DNA of 64,000 nucleotides from an uncultured Roseibium sp. (lineage in GTDB: Bacteria; Pseudomonadota; Alphaproteobacteria; Rhizobiales; Stappiaceae), in assembly GCF_947499295.1 (NCBI RefSeq), contig NZ_CANMNP010000014.1:124001-188000 (forward strand), in the 5' to 3' direction. Under the pieces are notes generated by a model. It made no database searches. It had not been told where the DNA came from and saw only the letters and a list, made by a program, of their open reading frames with translations. Of this stretch, positions 33,436 to 42,860 are shown in pieces. Within the stretch, counting starts at the first letter, position 1. Each line of letters opens with the position of its first letter. The position numbers and the translations under genes were made by a program.

Positions 33436-34302
33436 ATGAACACGGCCATTGACAACCTTTTGCAAATTCTCGACCTAGAAGCGCTCGAACGCAATCTGTT
33501 CCGTGGTCGCAGCCCTCAGGTCGGTTGGCAACGGGTTTTTGGCGGTCAGGTTATCGGCCAGGCTTTGGTCGCCGCATCACGAACTGTTGTCGAAGACCGG
33601 CATGTACATTCCCTGCATGGATATTTTCTGCGTCCTGGTGACCCGGAAGTCCCCATAATTTACGAAGTCGACAGAATTCGGGACGGCGGCAGTTTCACCA
33701 CACGGCGTGTAGTTGCCATTCAGCACGGCGAAGCAATCTTTTCAATGGCAGCTTCCTTTCAGGTCCGCGAAGAGGGATTGGATCACCAAAGCGATATGCC
33801 GGACGTGCCAACGCCGGACGCCTTGCCGAGTGAGCAGGAACTCAAAGAGAAGTTCCTGTCTCTGGCACCTGAGAACATTCGCCGTTACTGGGAGCGGGAG
33901 CGTCCAATCGAGATGCGGCCGGTCGACATGACCCACTATTTCAGCAAGAAACCGCTGCCGCCGCAGCAATATGTCTGGGTTCGCGCCACCGGGCAGCTGC
34001 CGGATGATGAACGCATTCATCAGTGTGTTCTTGCCTACGCGTCCGACATGACCCTGTTGGACACATCCCTCTTTCCCCACGGCACTTCCGTCTTCAGCCC
34101 CAAAATTCAGGCGGCAAGCCTCGACCATGCCATGTGGTTCCATCGTCCTTTTCGCGCAGATGATTGGCTGCTTTATGCCACTGACAGCACTTCCTCGTCC
34201 GGTTCGCGAGGCATGAACCGCGGTTCTCTCTATACAAAAGAGGGTGTGTTAATTGCTTCAACGGCGCAGGAAGGTCTGATCAGGCTCCGCAATAAAGATT
34301 AA
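33436..34302 (+). CDS. tesB: Acyl-CoA thioesterase II
   Basis: A 288-residue double hot-dog thioesterase that hydrolyses acyl-CoA to free acid and CoA. Family blocks are NLFRGRSPQVGWQRVFGGQVIGQAL (19-43), VHSLHGYFLRPGDP, and in the second half CVLAYASDMTLLDTSL and SLDHAMWFHRPFRADDWLLY, which carry the catalytic Asp/Gln/Thr region. Monocistronic on the plus strand; convergent with the COG0523 gene 17 bp downstream. Confidence 0.95.
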   Translation: MNTAIDNLLQILDLEALERNLFRGRSPQVGWQRVFGGQVIGQALVAASRTVVEDRHVHSLHGYFLRPGDPEVPIIYEVDRIRDGGSFTTRRVVAIQHGEAIFSMAASFQVREEGLDHQSDMPDVPTPDALPSEQELKEKFLSLAPENIRRYWERERPIEMRPVDMTHYFSKKPLPPQQYVWVRATGQLPDDERIHQCVLAYASDMTLLDTSLFPHGTSVFSPKIQAASLDHAMWFHRPFRADDWLLYATDSTSSSGSRGMNRGSLYTKEGVLIASTAQEGLIRLRNKD

Positions 34303-34319
34303 AGCTGTTGCCGCACCAA

Positions 34320-35519
34320 TCACCGGATGGGGCTTGTGAAGCCTGACACTGAAAGCGGGTTATCGCTCAAAGCCTGGTGATCGGGGGTATCCGGAAGCAG
34401 CGCACCTGAAAAAGCCTCGAACATCTTGCGCACGAAACCCTCGGGCAGGTCTTTGGTAATAAAGACCATTCGGGTTCTATGGTCTTCATCCGGCCAGGCT
34501 TCGAGCGTTGCCGGCGGGTGAAAGACATGCTGAACACCATGGATAACAACCGGTCTTCCGTGATCTTCCGCTAGCTGGACGATGCCTTTGACGCGCAGGA
34601 GCTTCGGTCCATGAGCAGACCGCAGTAAATCCAGAAACATTTCAAGAGCTGAGGCCGGTACAGGCCGGTCGGTTGCCAACGTAAATGCACGGATGGATTC
34701 GCTGTGCCGGTTTACATCATGTGCATGGTCACGGCCGTGGCTATGGTCATGATGCGCATGGTCGTGATGATGGTGGTGATGCCCAGTGCCTTCGTATGCT
34801 TCCGCATTCAACCAGGCCGCCACATCCGGTATCTTGCTGTCCGGGTCGTAAAGGCCTGCATTGAACAAAGTGCCCGGTGTCGCGTCGCCTGATTGTGTAT
34901 CCAGGCGCTTGGCGCCAGGGTTCAGCATTTCGATTTGCTGTAAAAGCTTTCCGAATTCCGCCCGTTCCGCCTCCGATTCGATCATGTCTGTCTTTGTAAA
35001 GACCAGGCGGTCCGCGACAGCGGCCTGTTTTCGGGCTTCTTCGTGGTTTTCAAGGGTCGACAGCCCGTTCACAGCGTCAATGAGCGTGATGACGCTGTCC
35101 AACCGATAACGCATGACCAGATAGGGATGAAGCATCACGGTGTGCAGGATCGGCGCGGGATCGGCAAGACCCGTGGTTTCGATCACCACTCGGCGCAGGC
35201 GCTCCGTACGGCCATTGTCGAGATGACGCAGCAGGTTCTCCAGTGTTGAAACCAGATCGCCTCGGATCGTGCAGCACAGGCAGCCGGACGAAAGTTCGAC
35301 AATTCCCTCTCCAGCCTGGTCGACAAACAGGTGATCGAGACCGATCTCGCCAAATTCATTGATGATAACCGCAGTATCGGCCATGGCCGGATCGTTTAAA
35401 ATCCGGTTCAGCAAGGTGGTCTTTCCCGAACCCAGGAAGCCGGTCAGGACAGAAAGCGGAATAGGGGGCTTGGGCCCTCTTTGAACAGGTCGGTCTATTG
35501 CTTCTTTGGCAGAAGTCAT
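34320..35519 (-). CDS. COG0523 (CobW/ZNG1-like) GTPase metallochaperone with His-rich stretch
   Basis: A 399-residue G3E GTPase. Walker A is GFLGSGKTTLLNR (28-40), the metal motif GCLCC spans 79-83 (C80, C82, C83), and FTKTD near 174-178 is the base-recognition element. A stretch at 247-267 (GHHHHHHDHAHHDHSHG and onward) is very rich in His and Asp. It separates the GTPase from the C-terminal CobW domain and suggests zinc, cobalt or nickel handling. No Zur-type palindrome was found upstream. It is not adjacent to the urease operon, so a role in nickel delivery is unsupported. Confidence 0.9.
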   Translation of the reverse strand: MTSAKEAIDRPVQRGPKPPIPLSVLTGFLGSGKTTLLNRILNDPAMADTAVIINEFGEIGLDHLFVDQAGEGIVELSSGCLCCTIRGDLVSTLENLLRHLDNGRTERLRRVVIETTGLADPAPILHTVMLHPYLVMRYRLDSVITLIDAVNGLSTLENHEEARKQAAVADRLVFTKTDMIESEAERAEFGKLLQQIEMLNPGAKRLDTQSGDATPGTLFNAGLYDPDSKIPDVAAWLNAEAYEGTGHHHHHHDHAHHDHSHGRDHAHDVNRHSESIRAFTLATDRPVPASALEMFLDLLRSAHGPKLLRVKGIVQLAEDHGRPVVIHGVQHVFHPPATLEAWPDEDHRTRMVFITKDLPEGFVRKMFEAFSGALLPDTPDHQALSDNPLSVSGFTSPIR

Positions 35520-35638
35520 GAGGTCGAAATCTCCTGATCGTGCAACTGCCAGGCAGGCCGCAGTTCATGCGGCACCGCTAGCATTCTTTTCAGGAGTAGG
35601 TCAAAGGTGTTTGGACGTTTGCCTCCACGCGGCCAGGT

Positions 35639-35932
35639 TTAGCCGGCGTTCAGGACCGGTTCCTCGGTTTCAGCCGCTTCGGCTTCCTTGTCCGCGATGT
35701 CATCACCTGCTGAGAGATCCATTGGGGTCAGGTCCTGAACGAGATCCTCGTCATCGAACTCCGCATGATCTTGCTCATCCGCATCGACAACAGTCCGCAC
35801 CGCTTCCGCCGCCTTGCGTAAGGTTGCGATGACTTCCTCAACCGAAACACCTTCTTCCAACTGGTTGGCGGAAAGTTCAGCGAGGCTGGCAAGCGCCTTG
35901 ATTGTGGCGGTGGATCTCGGTTCAATCATCAT
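35639..35932 (-). CDS. Acidic hypothetical protein
   Basis: A 97-residue soluble protein. The first 55 residues are predicted helical (TIKALASLAELSANQLEEGVSVEEVIATLRKAAEAV); the rest is acidic and likely disordered (DEQDHAEFDDEDLVQDL...AEAAETEEPVLNAG). No cysteines, signal peptide or known domain. Two adjacent ATG codons are possible starts. It lies upstream of the COG0523 gene with a 119-bp gap. I do not recognise it; the composition suggests a real but lineage-restricted gene. Confidence 0.6.
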   Translation of the reverse strand: MMIEPRSTATIKALASLAELSANQLEEGVSVEEVIATLRKAAEAVRTVVDADEQDHAEFDDEDLVQDLTPMDLSAGDDIADKEAEAAETEEPVLNAG

Positions 35933-36122
35933 GCGATCACTCGCTTCTTTGTTTCGGCATGTTCTATGCCCGGATGACCTGACGTGTCATGGCCTCCCTC
36001 GAGCAGGAATACACCGGCCCAAGAGAATGCTTACTACACTGTTAAGGAGTAGCGTAAATAAAGGGTTAACCGGGTTTTCCGTATTTCTTCACAAAGGCTT
36101 AGTTCTACGACTGGCCAAGCAG

Positions 36123-37523
36123 CTATTGCCTGCGCGGGCTGGGAGCCGGTACTGGAACCGAAAAATCAAGGCCTTTCCGAAAGATTGACCCTGGTGCGGC
36201 TGGAGATGAATCGCCACCGGCGACTTGCTCTGTTTGCGGGATTGCGCCCACGGCACTTGCTTCCGCAGTCTGCTGCAACTTTGCACGGATTTGCATTTCG
36301 GCACGGCGCATCGGATTGGCGACAGGCGTTGGAACGTCCTCCGCAGGCGCCAAGACCTCAAGCGCCGATGTTGTTGCACCTGCCGCTGGTTGTCCGCTCG
36401 GATTGCCCAGGCTTACTTGCAGAGGTTTGTAAGCAAGACGACGCGGACCAAGGGTTCGATCAAGGATCTTTGCCCAGTCAGGCTTGCCGTTCGATTTGGT
36501 GTAACCGCTCGCATCGACGTTTTTTTCTTTGGTCTTGTCTGCCTTGAAGAAAAGGAAACCACCCCGCTTTTCGCTCTGCATGTCGAAGCGGGCCATATAT
36601 CCGTTCGGGCCCGGGCTCTTGTTTCGCCGGCAATACCCGTTTGCAGGCGGATTTCCGGAAGACCCGGTCAGGCTGCTGACATTCTGGCCACCCCGTTTGC
36701 GAAATCCATTGTCGAAAAGCTGCCGGGCGAATGCTGTCCGCTCAAGGCCGGAACCAGCCCCCAGAATGATTGCAATCAGTGTCCGGCCCTTTCGGGAGAC
36801 GCTTGCAGCAACGTTGTAACCCGAATTGCAGATGTAGCCAGTCTTCATGCCGTTTGCTCCGGGAACTCGCAGCAGAAACTCCCGATTGGCCGAACGGAGC
36901 GTCTTCTTGCCGAAGCGAATACCAGGATATTTGTAGAAATCCCGCGATTCCGGGAAGTCCCTTCGAAGCGCCATTGCCAGAATGGCCATGTCCCGCGCTG
37001 TTGTCACCTGTCCGTTGTCCGGCAGACCGTGAGGATTGGTGAAACGGGTGTTGGTCATGCCAAGACGCCTGGCTTCGGCATTCATGGCCGCAATAAAGGC
37101 GGCTTCCGAACCCGAAATTGCCTCGCCCAGCGCAACGGCAACATCGTTTGCCGACTTGATAAGAATAATCTTGAGCGCGGTATCAACGGTGAAACGCGTT
37201 CCAACCTTGAAACCCATCTTGCTGGGAGGCTCAGAAAGAGAATTCTTCGACTGGACCACCGCGGAGTTCAGCGTCGCACGGCCTTCGCGGATCGCCTTGA
37301 AGGTCACATACGCCGTCATCATTTTCGTCAGGGAAGCTGGGTACCACTTGCGCGTCGCGTTTTTCTGGTCGACCACCGCACCCGATTTCGCATCGACGAG
37401 AATGAACGCACCGATGTCGGCCTTGGCATCGCCGGGAACCAGGCAGAAAAACAATACGGCAAACGTTACGACCGCGGATGTCAGGCGGCCGGCCAGGCTT
37501 GCAATCACGGGAATCCCTCGCAT
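36123..37523 (-). CDS. D-alanyl-D-alanine carboxypeptidase (penicillin-binding protein, S11 family)
   Basis: A 466-residue serine peptidase that trims peptidoglycan stem peptides. A signal peptide ends near residue 35 (DAKA). Active-site motifs are S64-L-T-K67, S124-A-N126 and K227-T-G. The C-terminal 170 residues are Pro/Ala-rich and end in FSVPVPAPSPRRQ, replacing the usual amphipathic anchor; a basic segment (KKADKTKEKN-like) precedes it. The ATG at 37523 has AGGA four bases upstream. It is divergent from the urease operon. Confidence 0.92.
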   Translation of the reverse strand: MRGIPVIASLAGRLTSAVVTFAVLFFCLVPGDAKADIGAFILVDAKSGAVVDQKNATRKWYPASLTKMMTAYVTFKAIREGRATLNSAVVQSKNSLSEPPSKMGFKVGTRFTVDTALKIILIKSANDVAVALGEAISGSEAAFIAAMNAEARRLGMTNTRFTNPHGLPDNGQVTTARDMAILAMALRRDFPESRDFYKYPGIRFGKKTLRSANREFLLRVPGANGMKTGYICNSGYNVAASVSRKGRTLIAIILGAGSGLERTAFARQLFDNGFRKRGGQNVSSLTGSSGNPPANGYCRRNKSPGPNGYMARFDMQSEKRGGFLFFKADKTKEKNVDASGYTKSNGKPDWAKILDRTLGPRRLAYKPLQVSLGNPSGQPAAGATTSALEVLAPAEDVPTPVANPMRRAEMQIRAKLQQTAEASAVGAIPQTEQVAGGDSSPAAPGSIFRKGLDFSVPVPAPSPRRQ

Positions 37524-37896
37524 GTCATCCTGTAAAACAGGGAAACGCACAAACTGCAATCTCAGTCTAAGGTACATAGCCTAACGACTGTTGAACTCTA
37601 AAAAACCGGAACATGTCCGTTAGGGCAACCCCTTCCTTGCCACCGTCCCGCGCCAAAACTTTTGTCAGTTGCCGTTTTTTTAGGCATCTCCCTCTGCAAA
37701 ATCGCCCTAACCTTTGAAACAATTGGGCGTTTGCCCTTCGCAGTCCATCACGGCAAGAGCCCAACAACTTTGGCCCGGGTCTTGCTAAGATTACCAAGGG
37801 CATCTTGCCTATTGCTTCCCGGAGGAAGCTGGGAACAAGGTGGCGATCGGACGTCGGACAACAATAAACCGGGAAGCCTGGGAGGCACGCAACTTC
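37524..37896. other. Divergent intergenic region upstream of the urease operon
   Basis: About 373 bp between the carboxypeptidase gene and ureD, with promoters expected in both directions. I looked for a sigma-54 element and NtrC sites, as expected for nitrogen control of urease, and found no good match. If the GTG at 37840 is the real ureD start, this spacer is 57 bp shorter. Confidence 0.5.
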
Positions 37897-38751
37897 ATGT
37901 ATGATGCTGGCATAGCATCACAATCGGCTGCGTCCACGCGCGCAATGCAGCGCGTGAATGGCCGTGCGCGCGCCGGTTTCCGCGTTTCTGGCGGCTCGAC
38001 CCGCCTCGCCGACCTCTATCAAAGCGGCTCCGCGAAGATCAGATTGCCAAAAGTCTATGATGAACCGACAACAGCTGTCCTCATCAACACCGCCGGCGGC
38101 TTGACCGGAGGGGATCGGCTGTCTCTTGAATTCGCTCTTGATGACGGCGCACACGCGATTGTGACCAGTCAGGCGGCCGAACGCGCCTACCGCAGCCAGA
38201 CGGGTACGGCAAAAGTAGCCGCGAAGTTTCAAGTCGGTGCACGTGCAACACTCGAATGGCTGCCGCAGGAAACAATCCTCTTTGACGCATCGAACCTGAG
38301 CCGCACGATCGAAGCCGAGCTGGCGGAAGAGGCAAGTTTGCTCATGCTTGAATCGGTCATTCTCGGGCGCAAGGCCATGGGCGAAAAGGTCAGGTCCGTG
38401 TTCTTCAGGGACAGCTGGCGCATTCGGCGGGGTGGAAGACTGGTTTTCGCCGATGAGGTGCGCCTGGAAGGTGATCCGTATGATTTTCTGTCCGGACCGG
38501 CAACGGCTTCTGGCAATCTCTGTGTTGCGACCCTTTTGGACTGTTCACCACAAGCAGAAGACCGCCTGAGCCTTGCAAGGTCTTTACTTGATGCCCTGCC
38601 AGCGGACCGCGTCCGGGCGGCCGCCAGCGCATGGAACGGCCAGCTGATCGCACGGTTGACGGCTGCAGACGGACAGGACCTTCGCACCGCACTGATGAGT
38701 TTTTTGACCGGATACCGCTCGGCATCGCTGCCGCGGGTCTGGCATTGTTGA
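37897..38751 (+). CDS. ureD: Urease accessory protein UreD (UreH)
   Basis: A 284-residue protein that, with UreF and UreG, loads nickel into apo-urease. Typical blocks are VLINTAGGLTGGDRLSLEFAL, ATLEWLPQETILFDASNL and LMLESVILGRKAMGE. I use the ATG at 37897 with GGGAGG eleven bases before it; a GTG at 37840 would add 19 residues. First gene of the operon; ureA follows by 18 bp. Confidence 0.93.
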   Translation: MYDAGIASQSAASTRAMQRVNGRARAGFRVSGGSTRLADLYQSGSAKIRLPKVYDEPTTAVLINTAGGLTGGDRLSLEFALDDGAHAIVTSQAAERAYRSQTGTAKVAAKFQVGARATLEWLPQETILFDASNLSRTIEAELAEEASLLMLESVILGRKAMGEKVRSVFFRDSWRIRRGGRLVFADEVRLEGDPYDFLSGPATASGNLCVATLLDCSPQAEDRLSLARSLLDALPADRVRAAASAWNGQLIARLTAADGQDLRTALMSFLTGYRSASLPRVWHC

Positions 38752-38769
38752 CAATAAGGAGCCTTCTTC

Positions 38770-39072
38770 ATGAACCTGACGCCCCGCGAAAAAGACAAGT
38801 TGCTGATCTCCATGGCAGCCATGGTCGCGCGCCGCCGTCTGGAGCGTGGCGTGAAACTGAACCATCCGGAAGCGATAGCGCTCATCACCGATTTCGTCGT
38901 TGAAGGGGCGCGGGATGGCCGCTCTGTTGCCGACCTGATGGCGGCAGGGGCCACGGTACTGACCCGCGAGCAGGTCATGGAAGGCATCCCCGAGATGATC
39001 CATGATGTCCAGGTGGAAGCCACCTTTCCCGACGGCACCAAACTGGTCACCGTTCACGAACCGATCCGCTGA
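38770..39072 (+). CDS. ureA: Urease subunit gamma
   Basis: A 100-residue structural subunit of standard length, starting [35 protein letters not shown] and ending LVTVHEPIR, both diagnostic. It forms the (alpha-beta-gamma)3 urease that hydrolyses urea to ammonia and carbamate. ureB starts 20 bp downstream. Confidence 0.97.
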   Translation: MNLTPREKDKLLISMAAMVARRRLERGVKLNHPEAIALITDFVVEGARDGRSVADLMAAGATVLTREQVMEGIPEMIHDVQVEATFPDGTKLVTVHEPIR

Positions 39073-39092
39073 CCTGACTTGAGGACAAAGAC

Positions 39093-39398
39093 ATGATCCC
39101 CGGAGAACTTTTTCCCGCCGAGGGCGAGATAGAACTCAATGCCGGTCTGGAGACCGCAACACTGGACGTTGCCAATACTGGCGACCGCCCTGTTCAGGTT
39201 GGCAGCCACTATCATTTCTTCGAAACGAATGAAGGCCTTTCATTCGATCGCGAAAAGGCACGTGGTATGCGCCTCGATATTCCGGCCGGCACAGCTGTGC
39301 GCTTTGAGCCGGGTCAGACAAGGACGGTCACGCTGGTTGCCTACCGGGGTGCAAGGACCGTTTACGGCTTCAATCAGAAGGTCATGGGCGAGCTTTAG
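39093..39398 (+). CDS. ureB: Urease subunit beta
   Basis: A 101-residue structural subunit with [18 protein letters not shown], the conserved [19 protein letters not shown] and [25 protein letters not shown]. Unlike the compact ureABC of many bacteria, ureB is followed by two DUF1311 genes before ureC. Confidence 0.97.
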   Translation: MIPGELFPAEGEIELNAGLETATLDVANTGDRPVQVGSHYHFFETNEGLSFDREKARGMRLDIPAGTAVRFEPGQTRTVTLVAYRGARTVYGFNQKVMGEL

Positions 39399-39413
39399 CG
39401 CCAGGAGACAAGC

Positions 39414-39821
39414 ATGTTTCGGTTGTTATGTGGATTGATCCTCTCGGCGGTGTTTGTCTCACCCGCGCTGACCGAAGAAAAGGTCGATTGCAACAATGCC
39501 ATGACCCAGATGGAAATGACCTCTTGCGCCAATTTGGATTGGCAAAAGGCAGATGCGGAACTGAACCCGGCCTACAAAGCAGCGATGGCGAAAATGCGCG
39601 AAACCGATGGGTTTCTGCCCGAGGGACAGAAAGGTGCGGTCGAAGCGCTTCGCAAGGCCCAGCGTGCTTGGATCCCGTACCGGGACAACGCGTGCGAGGC
39701 CTACGGATTTCAGGCAAGAGGCGGGACCATGGAACCAATGCTGGTATATGGCTGCCGCGCAAAGCTGACCGCGCAACGCACCAAGGAGCTTGAAGAGTTG
39801 ACGGGAGGACTGGGCAATTGA
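39414..39821 (+). CDS. DUF1311 (LprI-type) secreted protein 1 of the urease operon
   Basis: A 135-residue protein with a Sec signal (cleavage near ALT-EE, residue 20). The mature part has the DUF1311 pattern: CNNAMTQMEMTSCANLDWQKADAELN, then AQRAWIPYRDNACEAYGF and a fourth cysteine in YGCRAKLTAQRTKEL. The four cysteines likely form two disulfides. The family includes the mycobacterial lysozyme inhibitor LprI, but most members have no known function. It overlaps the second DUF1311 gene by 4 bases. Similar genes within urease operons occur in rhizobia to my knowledge; their role is unclear. Confidence 0.85.
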   Translation: MFRLLCGLILSAVFVSPALTEEKVDCNNAMTQMEMTSCANLDWQKADAELNPAYKAAMAKMRETDGFLPEGQKGAVEALRKAQRAWIPYRDNACEAYGFQARGGTMEPMLVYGCRAKLTAQRTKELEELTGGLGN

Positions 39822-40246
39822 CCCGTAATTCGCGCTTCATCTTCCTGATACTCGGCATCGTTTGCGTGTCCTCGATCAACGCTCCTGCTGCACAGGCGCA
39901 AGAAACCATCGATTGCGGGTATCCGCTTAACAACAGCGAGCGAACTTATTGCGCGGACAAGGCGTTGAAAGATGCAGAGGCAAAAATGGCATCTGCATAC
40001 GTCAAACTCCACGCGAAAGTGGTCGAAATGGATGACGCACTCCCGGAACATCTGAAAGGCAGCCCGGCAGCGCTGGAGGAAGCACAGGCGGCATGGTCGG
40101 ACTATTCCGACAAGGACTGCAAGGCTTACGCCTTTCCGTTTATGGGCGGGACGCGCGGGCAGGAACTCTACCGGAACTGCAAGATCGTTCTCACGATGAC
40201 ACGCACGGAAGATCTGACTGCAACACTCGATGACTACGGCAATTAA
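39818..40246 (+). CDS. DUF1311 (LprI-type) secreted protein 2 of the urease operon
   Basis: A 142-residue paralogue of the upstream product. The start is a TTG at 39818 that overlaps the previous stop (TTGA), with GGAGG nine bases upstream; no ATG exists before the signal peptide, so the TTG must be used. Signal cleavage is near AQA-QE (residue 28). Mature pattern CGYPLNNSERTYCADKALKDAEAKM, AAWSDYSDKDCKAYAF and YRNCKIVLTMTRTEDL keeps all four cysteines. Moderate similarity to the neighbour suggests an old duplication. Confidence 0.85.
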   Translation: MTRNSRFIFLILGIVCVSSINAPAAQAQETIDCGYPLNNSERTYCADKALKDAEAKMASAYVKLHAKVVEMDDALPEHLKGSPAALEEAQAAWSDYSDKDCKAYAFPFMGGTRGQELYRNCKIVLTMTRTEDLTATLDDYGN

Positions 40247-40280
40247 ACGAAACGATTTCTGATCGCTGATTGGAGACATT

Positions 40281-41993
40281 ATGGCTTACAAGATGCCCCG
40301 CGCCGCATATGCGGACATGTTCGGACCTACTACCGGCGACAGGCTTCGCCTTGCCGACACGGATCTGGTGATCGAGGTCGAAAAAGACTTCACTACCTAT
40401 GGCGAAGAGGTGAAATTCGGTGGTGGCAAGGTCATTCGCGATGGCATGGGCCAATCACAGGCGCCACGCAGTGCCGGAGCTGTCGACACCGTAATCACAA
40501 ACGTCCTGATTGTTGATCACTGGGGTATTGTCAAGGCGGATGTCGGCCTGAAAGACGGACGGATCATCGGCATCGGCAAGGCCGGCAATCCGGATGTACA
40601 GCCCGGTGTCGACATTGTCGTCGGCCCCGGCACGGAAGCCATCGCCGGTGAAGGCAGGATCCTGACAGCCGGAGCGCTCGACGTCCATATTCACTTCATC
40701 TGCCCGCAACAGATTGATGAAGCGCTGATGTCCGGCGTAACAACCATGCTTGGTGGCGGGACCGGGCCGGCAACAGGCACAAATGCCACAACATGCACAC
40801 CTGGCCCATGGCATATCACCCGCATGCTGCAATCGGCCGACAGCTTTCCGATGAACCTGGCATTTGCCGGGAAAGGCAATGCGTCACTACCGGCAGCGCT
40901 TGAGGAACAGATTTTGGCGGGAGCCTCGGCGCTGAAACTGCACGAGGACTGGGGCACGACTCCGGCAGCCATCGATACCTGCCTTTCAGTTGCTGATGAA
41001 TACGACGTCCAGGTGATGATCCACACCGACACCTTGAACGAAAGTGGCTTTGTTGAAAACACGACAGCCGCCTTCAAGAACCGGACCATTCACGCCTTTC
41101 ATACAGAAGGTGCCGGCGGCGGCCACGCGCCCGACATCATAAAGGTCTGCGGCGAAACAAATGTTCTGCCTTCTTCCACCAACCCGACGCGGCCTTACAC
41201 GGTCAACACGCTGGAAGAACATCTCGACATGTTGATGGTCTGCCACCATCTCGACAATTCCATTCCGGAAGATGTTGCCTTTGCAGAAAGCAGAATTCGA
41301 AAGGAAACGATCGCCGCCGAAGACATCCTTCACGATATGGGTGCGTTTTCGATCATCGCTTCCGACAGCCAGGCTATGGGACGGGTCGGCGAGGTGATTA
41401 TCCGCACGCTCCAGACAGCTCACAAGATGAAGGTACAACGTGGGCGTCTTTCAGATGAGACCGGCGAAAACGACAATTTCCGGGTCAAACGTTACATGTC
41501 CAAGATCACGATCAACCCGGCAATTGCTCACGGTCTTGATGAGCATATCGGCTCTGTCGAAGTCGGCAAACTCGCCGATCTTGTCTTGTGGGATCCGAAG
41601 TTCTTCGGCGTAAAGCCTGACATGGTATTGAAACTCGGCACCATCGCTGCGGCCCCCATGGGCGATCCGAACGCATCGATCCCGACACCTCAACCGGTTC
41701 ATTACCGGCCAATGTTCGGCGCCTTCGGCAAAGCCATGACCGAAAGCCGTGTAACCTTCGTCTCTCAGGCTGCCTATGAGACTGGCGTCAAGGACAAGGC
41801 CGAGCTCTCAAGCCTGGTTTTGCCGGTCAAGAACACCAGAGGTGGCATATCGAAGAAATCCATGGTGCTCAACGATGCGACGCCGGAAGTCGAGGTGCAT
41901 CCGGAAACCTACGAGGTGCGCGCGGATGGTGAGCTGCTCACCTGTGAGCCGGCGGACGTCCTGCCGATGGCTCAGCGGTATTTCCTGTTCTAG
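40281..41993 (+). CDS. ureC: Urease subunit alpha
   Basis: A 570-residue catalytic subunit. The nickel site is complete in view: HIHFICPQQ (near 135), the carbamylated lysine in ALKLHEDWG (near 218), [28 protein letters not shown], the flap cysteine/histidine [20 protein letters not shown], and [13 protein letters not shown]. Length is normal for the family. Preceded by a weak GGAGA ribosome-binding site seven bases upstream. Confidence 0.98.
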   Translation: MAYKMPRAAYADMFGPTTGDRLRLADTDLVIEVEKDFTTYGEEVKFGGGKVIRDGMGQSQAPRSAGAVDTVITNVLIVDHWGIVKADVGLKDGRIIGIGKAGNPDVQPGVDIVVGPGTEAIAGEGRILTAGALDVHIHFICPQQIDEALMSGVTTMLGGGTGPATGTNATTCTPGPWHITRMLQSADSFPMNLAFAGKGNASLPAALEEQILAGASALKLHEDWGTTPAAIDTCLSVADEYDVQVMIHTDTLNESGFVENTTAAFKNRTIHAFHTEGAGGGHAPDIIKVCGETNVLPSSTNPTRPYTVNTLEEHLDMLMVCHHLDNSIPEDVAFAESRIRKETIAAEDILHDMGAFSIIASDSQAMGRVGEVIIRTLQTAHKMKVQRGRLSDETGENDNFRVKRYMSKITINPAIAHGLDEHIGSVEVGKLADLVLWDPKFFGVKPDMVLKLGTIAAAPMGDPNASIPTPQPVHYRPMFGAFGKAMTESRVTFVSQAAYETGVKDKAELSSLVLPVKNTRGGISKKSMVLNDATPEVEVHPETYEVRADGELLTCEPADVLPMAQRYFLF

Positions 41994-42012
41994 TTTCAAA
42001 TCGGCATTCGTC

Positions 42013-42783
42013 ATGAAACTCCTGCCAACGACACGACCCCGGATCTTTGAAGATTATCCAACCCTTGCGATTGCTCTGAAGAACTGGCAGCACGAGACCT
42101 ACCGACTGGAGGATCTGACGTATGAGGCCGGTGAGGAGGTCTTTCTCAACCTTGATGACGAGGAACCGACAGTGCTGAGCGAAAGCAAAGCACGGGAACT
42201 CAATCGTGAGGCCGAGGAGGAACTCGCCAATCTGAAGGACCCCTTTGAAGATGACATTCCCTTGTCATCCCCATTGACCACGTTGATTGTGGATCAAAGC
42301 GCGCCATCGTTTGAGGATTTCACAAAGCAGATTGGAAAGGCATGCTCCTTGCTGGCAAAAGAGTTGGATTGGTCGGAATTTGCGATCATCTCTGATTGCC
42401 GGAGATCCATACTGTCGCAGGAAAACGATCATCCGCCTGTTCAAGCTGCGCAGGAAAAACTGGCGGGGTTCGGCCTCACCGCAGAAACACCGAACGGCCT
42501 GGTCGTCGACAGGCAGGGACTTGAGGCAATCGTTGGAGATCTCTTCTGGATTGCGCGTTGCAATGCATCCGCACCCTATACTCTTGTCTCCGCCAAGGGG
42601 TCCTCAACGGTTGCGACGCTTTGCAAATACGGAAATTTTCATTTCGACTTCTATACAGAAGAAGCAGAAAGAGCGTTTGAAAAGGCTGTCCCACCCTCAG
42701 GCTTGTCAATTGTAGCCGATGGCATGTGCTATGAGCGTTTTACAAGTGACGGATCAATATCAGGCAGAGCGCTGGACCTCTGA
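42013..42783 (+). CDS. Hypothetical protein in the urease operon
   Basis: A 256-residue soluble protein that I cannot assign. It starts MKLLPTTRPRIFEDYPTLAIALKNW and contains an acidic region at about 38-85 (LNLDDEEPTVLSESKARELNREAEEELANL). The C-terminal half (ALVSAKGSSTVATLCKYGNFHFDFYTEEAERAF) has a mixed alpha/beta appearance. No signal peptide or metal motif. It lies 19 bp after ureC and before a GST gene, in the same direction as the ure genes, so it is probably cotranscribed; a urease-related role is only an inference from position. Confidence 0.7.
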   Translation: MKLLPTTRPRIFEDYPTLAIALKNWQHETYRLEDLTYEAGEEVFLNLDDEEPTVLSESKARELNREAEEELANLKDPFEDDIPLSSPLTTLIVDQSAPSFEDFTKQIGKACSLLAKELDWSEFAIISDCRRSILSQENDHPPVQAAQEKLAGFGLTAETPNGLVVDRQGLEAIVGDLFWIARCNASAPYTLVSAKGSSTVATLCKYGNFHFDFYTEEAERAFEKAVPPSGLSIVADGMCYERFTSDGSISGRALDL

Positions 42784-42860
42784 GGAGCCTCAAATGCCCT
42801 GTCGTCGACCCTCAAGAAGCGGATGGGCGAACAGCACCGAGTTCGGGAGTTGAAACAAGA

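Noticed and set aside
36225..37535. 436-residue frame on the plus strand over the carboxypeptidase gene
   Set aside because: The opposite strand encodes a protein with intact SxxK, SxN and KTG motifs; the plus frame has no ribosome-binding site or known domain.
37524..37896. Sigma-54 promoter upstream of ureD
   Set aside because: GGCACGCAACTTCA resembles the -24 half but has no GC at the -12 position.
38229..39050. 273-residue minus-strand frame over ureD/ureA
   Set aside because: Overlaps two certain genes on the other strand and is Ser/Arg-rich as typical for antisense frames.
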